The notes below the pieces were generated by a model that ran no database searches, was not told the origin of the DNA, and saw only the letters and a list, made by a program, of their open reading frames with translations. Shown piece by piece: positions 39,445-46,748 of a stretch of DNA of 64,000 bases; within the stretch, counting starts at the first letter, position 1, and every line of letters starts with the position of its first letter. The translations under genes and the position numbers were made by a program. Source of the stretch: an uncultured Croceicoccus sp. (GTDB lineage: Bacteria > Pseudomonadota > Alphaproteobacteria > Sphingomonadales > Sphingomonadaceae); the NCBI RefSeq assembly GCF_947496385.1, contig NZ_CANMCP010000001.1, forward strand, positions 62,001 through 126,000. Reading direction: 5' to 3'.

Positions 39445-40905
39445 TCAGCCGTGCGTCCCCGTCCGATTGCCGCGCATATTGTCGTTGGCGAGCGAGGGGC
39501 GGGTCGCCGTTCCGCCCTCGCTCGTCCGGAAGGTGGAAACCAGTTCGGTGAGCTCCTGCGATTCATTGGCGAGGCTGCGGGCCGCTGCGGTGGATTCCTC
39601 GACCATGGCGGCGTTCTGCTGCGTCATGGTGTCCATCCGGCCGACCGCGAGGTTCACCTGCGTCAGATTGGTGGATTGCGTTTCCGCCGACACCGCGATC
39701 TCGTCGACGGACGCGCTGACTTCGCCCACGCGGCCGACGATCTTGGTCAGCAGCTCGCCGGTTTCGCCTACCAGCTTCACGCCATTGGTGACCTGCTTGG
39801 AGCTGTTGGTGATGAGATCCTTGATGTCCTTGGCCGCATCCGCCGACCGCTGTGCGAGGGCGCGGACCTCGTTCGCGACGACGGCAAAGCCCTTGCCCGC
39901 GTCGCCGGCCCTTGCTGCCTCGACCCCGGCGTTGAGCGCGAGGAGGTTGGTCTGAAACGCGATGCCGTCGATCACGCTGATGATCTGGGAAATCTCCTGC
40001 GACGAGGTTTCGATCTCGCCCATGGCGGCGGTCGCCTTTTCGACCACCTTGCCGCCGTCGGTTGCCTCTTCATGCGCGGCGCTGATCGAGCGCTGCACCT
40101 CGATGACGCGGCCGGCGGTTTCCTTCACGATGCCGGTGACCTGGTTCATGGCCGCGGCGGTTTCCTCGAGGCTTGCGGCCTGCTGTTCGTTGCGATTGGC
40201 AAGGTCGTCCGATGCGGCGCGGATTTCGGCGGAGGCGGTCGACATCGACTGCACCCCGGAAATCACGGCCAGCATGGTTTCCTGCAACGATTCCATCGCC
40301 GTGTTGAAATCCTTTTCCGCCTGCGCGAACTCGCTGGGCAGTTCGGACATGCGGGTGGTGAGATCGCCTTCGGCCAGGCGGGCGAGCGACTTGCTCATCG
40401 ATTCGATGACGAGATGGATGTTCTGCTCGTTCCGGTCGAAATAGGTGGAGAGCGCGATATCCATGTCGAGCAGCGATGCGCGCACTAGGAGCGAGACATC
40501 CTCCGCCAGCCTTTTGCGTCCGGGCAGGAAGCGTTGGACCCCCGGCGCGATGAGCGCGTGGATGGTTTCATCGAGTATGAGCGAATAGCCGCCGATATAC
40601 CATTTCGGCTTCAGATCGATGCGGGCGTGAACCTCGCCAATGACCTTCGAGCGTTCGAGATAGGCATCGTTCAGCCCTTGCGAGAACAGCTTTTGCCAGT
40701 GGGTTTTCTGTGCCGACTTGGCGCGGGCGATCTGCTGACCTCCCGAAAACATCGAGGCCAGATGGGGCGTACCCTGTATCTTGGCGTAAAATCGCGAAAT
40801 CGCGCTGTCGAGGAACTTGTCGAGCTTGCGTCCCAGCTTCTGCAAACGGCCATCGGAAGCGTCCAGCTCGTAAAATGCGACGCGATCGTGAATGGAATTC
40901 TTCAT
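39445..40905 (-). CDS. Globin-coupled (HemAT-like) methyl-accepting chemotaxis protein
   Basis: The 486-residue soluble receptor has an N-terminal sensor globin (about 15-175) with the proximal haem histidine His93 in IGEVHARIDLKPKWYIGGY, the signature of aerotaxis sensors. A HAMP-like segment and a full signalling domain with the [20 protein letters not shown] hairpin tip follow. It has no membrane segment and, unlike the receptor at 7540-9006, no docking pentapeptide. The ATG at 40905 is preferred over an upstream in-frame start at 40935, which lies in unconserved sequence. Confidence 0.92.
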   Translation of the reverse strand: MKNSIHDRVAFYELDASDGRLQKLGRKLDKFLDSAISRFYAKIQGTPHLASMFSGGQQIARAKSAQKTHWQKLFSQGLNDAYLERSKVIGEVHARIDLKPKWYIGGYSLILDETIHALIAPGVQRFLPGRKRLAEDVSLLVRASLLDMDIALSTYFDRNEQNIHLVIESMSKSLARLAEGDLTTRMSELPSEFAQAEKDFNTAMESLQETMLAVISGVQSMSTASAEIRAASDDLANRNEQQAASLEETAAAMNQVTGIVKETAGRVIEVQRSISAAHEEATDGGKVVEKATAAMGEIETSSQEISQIISVIDGIAFQTNLLALNAGVEAARAGDAGKGFAVVANEVRALAQRSADAAKDIKDLITNSSKQVTNGVKLVGETGELLTKIVGRVGEVSASVDEIAVSAETQSTNLTQVNLAVGRMDTMTQQNAAMVEESTAAARSLANESQELTELVSTFRTSEGGTATRPSLANDNMRGNRTGTHG

Positions 40906-41265
40906 GTTCTGCCCCCAGGAACCGTCGGGAAACACGGGGTGAATGAGCGATCCAGTTCATTCGGCTGACGGCGCCATTTCGGGCAAGGCCGGTTCGCCGA
41001 CATGGCGCCCGGATGCATCCTGCGTGTCATCCTGATACCCCGCGCGGATCGGGTCCGCCCGCTTGTACCCGAAGAACGCCGAATGCGTTTCTCCGGAAAA
41101 ATCAAAACCTGTCCGGTGACCAAATCACTGCGGCGCATCTGACATGACGATGATTATGCGGAAATCGGGAAAGCCCGCCTTGCAAGACGGATAGGGGCAA
41201 TCGCGTAATGCGGTGGCCGGTTCCGTACTATCGGGTCCGCTTACGGACCTTTCGCCGCCGACGGG
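40906..41265. other. Gene-free stretch before the globin-coupled receptor
   Basis: These 360 bases hold the promoter region of the leftward receptor gene and the 3' flank of radC. The part around 41090-41160 is AT-richer. I see no gene, repeat or clear terminator. Confidence 0.5.
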
Positions 41266-41994
41266 TCAGACGTAGCCCCGCTCCTTGAGCGAGACGTGGC
41301 CGCTGCTGCTCATGATGATGTGATCGACGACGCTGACGTCCATCAATCGTCCCGCCTCGGCAATGCGATTGGTCAGCTTGATATCGGCCTGGCTCGGCTC
41401 GGGATCGCCGCTCGGATGGTTGTGCACGAGGATCAGCGCGGTCGCCCCGAGGTTGCAGGCCCGGTGAATGACCTCGCGCGGGTGCATGCTGGATTCGCTG
41501 ATGGATCCGTCGCTCAGGTGCTCATCCTTGATAAGTTCCAGCTTGCCATTGAGATAGAGCACGCGCGCCCGCTCGCGCTTCAGATGATTGAGATCGGTGG
41601 CAAGATAATCGAGCAGCGTCTTCCAGTTGTTGAGCACCGGCGCCTGGCGCAATTCGGTCGCGGCGAGGTGTTTCGACGCGACGAGCGCGATTTTCAACGC
41701 GCCGATCACCATGTCGCCGACCCCGTAGATCCGCCGCAATTCGTTCGGATCGGCGTTGAGCAGGGCGGAGATCGACCCGAAATGTTCGAGCAGCCTCTTG
41801 GCCAGCGGCTTGGTATCGCGCCGTTCGATCGCGGCGAAGAGGAGGAATTCGACCACCTCGTAATCGGCCAGCGAGTCATGGTCCCCCTCGATCAGCCGCT
41901 TGCGCAGACGGGCGCGGTGACCCCATCCGGCATGCGTTTTTCGGCCTGTGTCGGCGGGGCGACCGGGCCGCTGCTCGTTGAGCGAGGCGGGCAT
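41266..41994 (-). CDS. radC: RadC-family JAB/MPN-domain protein
   Basis: The protein (242 residues from ATG 41994) has an N-terminal helix-hairpin-helix-like part (FGSISALLNADPNELRRIYGVGD) and the C-terminal RadC domain with the metal motif HNHPSGDPEPSQAD. Despite the name, its role in repair is unclear. The start is uncertain: the usual GHRARLRKRL N-terminus is preceded by unconserved sequence, and a plausible N-terminus (MQDNDQPFEDP) lies in another frame at about 42044, so a frameshift near 41920-41990 is possible. Confidence 0.85.
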   Translation of the reverse strand: MPASLNEQRPGRPADTGRKTHAGWGHRARLRKRLIEGDHDSLADYEVVEFLLFAAIERRDTKPLAKRLLEHFGSISALLNADPNELRRIYGVGDMVIGALKIALVASKHLAATELRQAPVLNNWKTLLDYLATDLNHLKRERARVLYLNGKLELIKDEHLSDGSISESSMHPREVIHRACNLGATALILVHNHPSGDPEPSQADIKLTNRIAEAGRLMDVSVVDHIIMSSSGHVSLKERGYV

Positions 41995-42407
41995 CCTGCT
42001 GCGCCAGGCGCGGGATCCTCGAAAGGCTGGTCGTTGTCCTGCATAGATTCGATCCGCTGCGATTCGGAAAAATTCGTGCCGCTCACGATAACCGGCGCGG
42101 GCAGGTTGGCCACCTTCGATTTTCGCCACGTCGATCACGCCGGGCGAGGCTGGGCGCGCCGCAGAACGTGCCGCACGTGCCGAGGGCGTACCGGTGCGGC
42201 ATGATGCGGCAGGTTCGCCACGGGGGAGCGCAGCCGCCGTGCGCGATCAATCGGGCCGCCACGATGACCGATGCCGATGGACGGCATGCGCGTGAAGCGC
42301 CTATCGGGGCCGACAGGCTGAGCCTGCTGCCGGGAAATTCGTTGGACGCGCGACCGGCGGGGCGGAAACGGGCCGAATGATTACAATGCAATCGAACGGG
42401 ATTTTGC
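41995..42407. other. Gene-free divergent region between radC and the PhnA-like gene
   Basis: No convincing ORF or RNA gene is visible in these 413 bases. They should hold both promoters and possibly the displaced 5' end of radC. Confidence 0.45.
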
Positions 42408-42710
42408 ATGAGCGACGAAGACTATGTTTACGACCAGGAGAGCGGCGAATGGATGCCCGCCTCGCAATTGGCGGACCGCACGGCGGCGCGCACGACGGTC
42501 GAGGTTCGCGATGCGGTCGGCAATATCCTGACCGATGGGGACCAGGTCACGCTGATAAAGGATCTGAACGTGAAAGGGGCGGGGCAGACTCTCAAACGCG
42601 GCACGGTGATCAAGTCGATCCGCCTGACCGGCGACGAACAGGAAATCGATTGCCGATATGAAGGCATCAAGGGACTGGTCCTGCGCGCCGAGTTCGTTCG
42701 CAAGCGATGA
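42408..42710 (+). CDS. PhnA/YjdM-family small protein lacking the zinc ribbon
   Basis: The 100-residue protein matches the PhnA C-terminal domain: VRDAVGNILTDGDQVTLIKDL, VKGAGQTLKRGTVIKSIRL and IDCRYEGIKGLVLRAEFV. The N-terminal four-cysteine zinc ribbon is reduced to YVYDQESGEWMPASQ with no cysteines. The family's link to phosphonate use is historical and its function is unknown. Confidence 0.85.
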   Translation: MSDEDYVYDQESGEWMPASQLADRTAARTTVEVRDAVGNILTDGDQVTLIKDLNVKGAGQTLKRGTVIKSIRLTGDEQEIDCRYEGIKGLVLRAEFVRKR

Positions 42711-43031
42711 CGTGCCGGGGCGGGGCTGCGGATGGTACCCGCCCTCCCGACGATACCGGCGATGACCGGACGGCTACCGTTCGGCGCTGCTTGCGCCCGG
42801 CCCCGCCCGGTGAGCACGTTTCCATGCTGTCGCATCGTATCCTCGCGCGCCAACGCCGGTTGCGTGCTTTTGCCGTTGGGCAAGAGACGGACGGTCTTGA
42901 CGCCCCGGCTGAATTGCGTCGGATGTCCCCGATCTCAGCCGACCAATCTGCGCGCGGGATTGGTTTTTGGCAGTGCTGCGACCGAGAAGTACGGCCTTCA
43001 TGCCTCGCCAGACGCTTGTGGGAAGGGGGGC
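42711..43031. other. Gene-free stretch before tRNA-Thr
   Basis: I see no supported gene. An open frame that runs through the tRNA here is a known kind of artefact. Confidence 0.5.
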
Positions 43032-43107
<76 letters not shown>

Positions 43108-43451
43108 ATACCGCACAAGTCTGCGGTTCCTGAGACTTTCAGGCGCAGATCGGAAGGGCCGCGAGGATCCTTCGAATGCGCCTGGTTCCATTGTTATTCC
43201 ATCCGTATCGCGCCCAGGCCCGACGTGGCGACAGGCAGGACACGCCGCTGATGATCTGCTTCGGCTGATGAGTCAACGCCAGAAAACACGAGGTCATCGG
43301 CGGAGGAGCCTGTTCGCTAGGGCCTCAGGTGGCTTCGTTCGTCGCGGCAGCATACCTGTCACGAAAAAGGATCCGCATATATACAAACGCGGGGGCGCGT
43401 TCCGGCGCGGCGCGCGCATCCGGTCGTTAGCCCGCCGCGCAAGCGATCGGT
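43108..43451. other. Gene-free stretch between tRNA-Thr and the GIY-YIG gene
   Basis: These 344 bases flank the restriction-like cassette. I see no integrase fragment, direct repeat of the tRNA end or terminator that I can defend; AT-richer patches lie at about 43365-43385. Confidence 0.45.
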
Positions 43452-44636
43452 TCAGTCCCTTTCGACGAGCCGAGCCTGCGTGACATCGTATTCGAACCGG
43501 GTGATCGACCCATCCCTTATGCGTTCGACAGCCTCGCCGATCACGTGGATCGGGACCAGGAACCATTCGCGCGGCTGCACGGGATTGCCGAAACGGTCGG
43601 CGATCGAAATGTCGATCTGCGCCGCACCGAAGACGCGGTGGATGAGCCGTTCCAGCTTTGTCCGGTTGATGTTGAAAAGGTGATATTCGGCGACGATCTC
43701 GACCTCCGCCATCAGGAAGGTCGGTTGCCGCCGCGCATCCGCCACGCGCTTTTCGACGCTCATATTGGTGACCCCGATCTTGTGCACGAGATCCCGGTGG
43801 TCGGCGATGAGGGGGTGGTCCGACTTGCTGCGCAGGACGTAGATCGTGCCGCTGGCCTGATCGTCTTCGCCATTTTCGTCCGAAAACAGCGGGCCGGCAT
43901 CCGGGTCGGTGATGCGGCGGCCCGCCTCGTCCTTGTGCAGGGCGCGTTGAAGCGAGCGCATCAGGAGCCTGCTCTGCGTGCCATTGTCGAAAATCACGCG
44001 GAGCCGGGCATCGGACCGCCCCTGCGCATTCGTGAAGATGTCGTCCATCTCGGCGACATAGGCGATCTGGCCGCTCACGATGAACCACGCGCCCGGCCTG
44101 ATTTCGGCCTGGAGTTCGAAGGGGCGGGTGGTGCGTTCCTTGCTGTCGAGTTCGGCCTGAACCTGTTTGAACAACGGCTCGAACGTTCGGAAATCCTTGC
44201 ATTTTTCGCGGTTGGCAACCTCCTCCGCCGCGCGCCGGTCCTCGCCCGATGGCACGTGGCGCAGGACACGAATGTCGTCACCGCCCACAGGCTCGACCCC
44301 CAGTTCGGACAGCAGCATGGAATCGTCGAAGGTTTCGGGCTCGAAACTGTCGTCGACCGCCGGCGCGGCGAGAAGCCCGTGCGTATCGAGCGGCGCGAGC
44401 AGTTCGCGCGCCTCGTCAAGTGCGCGCAAGCGGTCGAGCCGGACGGCATAGATCCGCTCGAATATGTCGCGATCCTCGCCATGCTGCGGCGCGCGGTCGT
44501 TCTGTTCGCGGAAACGGACGATATCTTCGAACCCTGCGATGATCCGTTCCTCGCGCGGCGTATAGGTTCGCGCCTTGACCGGTGCGATGTCGACGCCGAG
44601 CTCGGACAGCAGTTCGTCGTCGGAGAGATCAGCCAT
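43452..44636 (-). CDS. GIY-YIG (T5orf172/MUG113-type) nuclease-like protein, third gene of a restriction-like cassette
   Basis: The 394-residue protein ends in a GIY-YIG domain of the T5orf172/MUG113 branch (about 262-365) with GTIYVL (Tyr266), HKIGVTN, the catalytic-type Arg297 and Glu329 (TKLERLIH), so the active site looks intact. The N-terminal part carries a short motif twice: DDELLSELGV at 6-15 and DDSMLLSELGV at 104-114. ATG 44636 overlaps the helicase stop by 8 bases; longer starts upstream are inside the helicase gene. It is most likely the nuclease of the cassette (inference). Confidence 0.8.
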   Translation of the reverse strand: MADLSDDELLSELGVDIAPVKARTYTPREERIIAGFEDIVRFREQNDRAPQHGEDRDIFERIYAVRLDRLRALDEARELLAPLDTHGLLAAPAVDDSFEPETFDDSMLLSELGVEPVGGDDIRVLRHVPSGEDRRAAEEVANREKCKDFRTFEPLFKQVQAELDSKERTTRPFELQAEIRPGAWFIVSGQIAYVAEMDDIFTNAQGRSDARLRVIFDNGTQSRLLMRSLQRALHKDEAGRRITDPDAGPLFSDENGEDDQASGTIYVLRSKSDHPLIADHRDLVHKIGVTNMSVEKRVADARRQPTFLMAEVEIVAEYHLFNINRTKLERLIHRVFGAAQIDISIADRFGNPVQPREWFLVPIHVIGEAVERIRDGSITRFEYDVTQARLVERD

Positions 44637-46698
44637 GGGCGGCCGCCTGCGCGCGATGGCGGGCAAAAGCGGCGACACCCTCGGCCAGCCGCTTCTCCCA
44701 CGCATCCTGCGACGTGATTTCGGGGAGCCGTCCGCGCTCCTTCTTGAAACGCAAGGCGCGTTCGGCAAGCTCGCGCGCTTCCTCCGGCGGGATCTTGATC
44801 TTCTTCGCGGTGATGACGGATTGTACCTGCTGCAGCACGGTTTTGTTCATCGCCTTGGCGAGCACGGCATAGGCCGCGTCGAACGGATTGATGCTGTCGA
44901 TGAGATCGACGTCGAGATCGCGGACATCCATGGCAAACCTGCGGACCCCGTCGATGAGCGCGGTGTTCGACCGCTCCGTATCACCGTCGGCCATGCCGCT
45001 CGCCACCGCCTTCGCCTTTTGCGTGAGGTTGAGCGCGGAGATCGCGTGTTGCCGCACCGCCTCCTGATCCTCCGTGCTGAGATCGGGATAGCGATCGCGA
45101 ACGATCTTGCCCATCTTGAGCTGGGTCAGCTCCTGCGGCACGGTTTCCTCGTTAAACAGTCCCTGCTCCAGGCTGCTTTTGTCCTGCACGAATTGCGTGA
45201 TGACCTCGTTCAAATCTTCCTTGCAGATCCGCTGCGCCTCATCGCTCTTCGGCTCGACCAGCCCCTTGATTTCGAGATGCAGTTGCCCCGTATCCTCGCG
45301 CACGCCGACGTTCGTTTCGCCGTCCCTGTATCCGCCCGGGCCATAGTCGAAATCGTCGAGCGGGCCTGTATCCTTCGGCGTGAAGGTGAAGCGGGGGGCC
45401 AGCACCTGCTCCATGAGCAGGCTGGCCGCGATCGCTTTCAACGTATCGTTGATCGCGCCTGCGACGGCGGCTTCGGATGCGTCCGGCTCGGCGATGAGAT
45501 TGGTGAAGCTCGACCGCGCCTTGCCGGGGGCATCGCGCGTCGCCCGCCCGATGATCTGGATGATCTCGGTCAGGCTCGACCGGTATCCCACCGTCAGCGC
45601 ATGCTCGCACCAGATCCAGTCGAAGCCCTCCTTCGCCATGCCGAGCGCGATGATGATATCGACATGATCGCGGTTCCCCCGCTGCGCCGGATCCTTGAGC
45701 GCGGAGAGCACCTTGTTCCGCCGCGACGGGTCGCTGTCGTCGACGAGATCCGCGATCCTCACGATCCGCCCGTCCGCCGTGCGCACATGATGAAAGCCGG
45801 TGACGGGGTCGGCCATCTGCCAGTCCCCGACGCTTTCCATGATATGCTCGACCTCCTTCACCTTGTCCTTCGTGCTTTCGCGCGCGTTGACCGACGGGAT
45901 GTGCACGATCGTCTTGCGCGCCGGGTCGAGCACCGCCTCGATCGCGTCGAGATAGCGACCGGTGTAGAAGAAATACCCGATGTCGAGCGCTTTGAGATGC
46001 TCGTACCCGTTGAGCTGCTCGTAATAGGTGTAGGTGACGGTCTCGAACTTCGCCTCGTCCTCCGGGGTGAGCACGGGCACCGCGTCGCCGCGAAAATAGC
46101 TTCCGGTCATCGCCACGACATGCACCTTGTCGCGGCGGATGAATTCGGCAAGCTGACTGCCAAGGCGATTGTCCTCGCTGGCGGAAACGTGGTGAAATTC
46201 GTCCACCGCGATCAACCGACCGTCGAACGCCTCCACGCCCATCTTCTCCACCGCGAAACGGAACGTCGCATGGGTACACACCAGCACGCGGTCCTCGCTG
46301 TCGAGGAACTGTCCCACCGCGCGGACCTTTGAGGAATCGACGCGCTCCTCGTCCGCGCCGGGCGCATTGCACAGGTTCCATTGCGGCTTCACGGTCCAGT
46401 CGGCCCAGAACCCGAACCGGCTGAGCGGCTCGTCCGAGAAGCTGCCGCCGATCGATTTTTCCGGCACCACGATGATCGCCTGGCGCAGCCCCTGATGATG
46501 GAGCTTGTCGAGCGCGATGAACATCAGCGCGCGCGATTTGCCCGACGCCGGCGGCGACTTGATCAGCAGATATTGCTCGCCCCGCCGGGAATAGGCGCGC
46601 TCCTGCATCGGGCGCATGCCCATCTCGTTCGCGCGGGAGGAAACGCCCGTGCGCGCCGTTGCGATGGATACGGCGGGGATCGGCTTGGCGGATGTCAT
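44629..46698 (-). CDS. SF2 helicase/translocase of the restriction-like cassette
   Basis: The 689-residue protein has Walker A SPPASGKS (48-55), motif II DEFH (166-169), a TGSYF motif III position and QIIGRATRDA as motif VI. It resembles the Res-type ATPases of type III and type I restriction systems and the YeeB-like helicases that accompany MmeI-family methyltransferases. No nuclease domain is visible in its C-terminal ~250 residues. AAGGAAC precedes ATG 46698, 50 bases after the methyltransferase stop. Confidence 0.85.
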   Translation of the reverse strand: MTSAKPIPAVSIATARTGVSSRANEMGMRPMQERAYSRRGEQYLLIKSPPASGKSRALMFIALDKLHHQGLRQAIIVVPEKSIGGSFSDEPLSRFGFWADWTVKPQWNLCNAPGADEERVDSSKVRAVGQFLDSEDRVLVCTHATFRFAVEKMGVEAFDGRLIAVDEFHHVSASEDNRLGSQLAEFIRRDKVHVVAMTGSYFRGDAVPVLTPEDEAKFETVTYTYYEQLNGYEHLKALDIGYFFYTGRYLDAIEAVLDPARKTIVHIPSVNARESTKDKVKEVEHIMESVGDWQMADPVTGFHHVRTADGRIVRIADLVDDSDPSRRNKVLSALKDPAQRGNRDHVDIIIALGMAKEGFDWIWCEHALTVGYRSSLTEIIQIIGRATRDAPGKARSSFTNLIAEPDASEAAVAGAINDTLKAIAASLLMEQVLAPRFTFTPKDTGPLDDFDYGPGGYRDGETNVGVREDTGQLHLEIKGLVEPKSDEAQRICKEDLNEVITQFVQDKSSLEQGLFNEETVPQELTQLKMGKIVRDRYPDLSTEDQEAVRQHAISALNLTQKAKAVASGMADGDTERSNTALIDGVRRFAMDVRDLDVDLIDSINPFDAAYAVLAKAMNKTVLQQVQSVITAKKIKIPPEEARELAERALRFKKERGRLPEITSQDAWEKRLAEGVAAFARHRAQAAAHG

Positions 46699-46748
46699 GA
46701 TACGGTTCCTTGGGCAGGGGCCATGCGGGCGCCATGCGGGGGCGTCGT

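Noticed and set aside
43108-43451. Remnant of an integrase or att site beside tRNA-Thr
   Set aside because: No ORF or repeat of the tRNA end is visible; the idea rests only on position.
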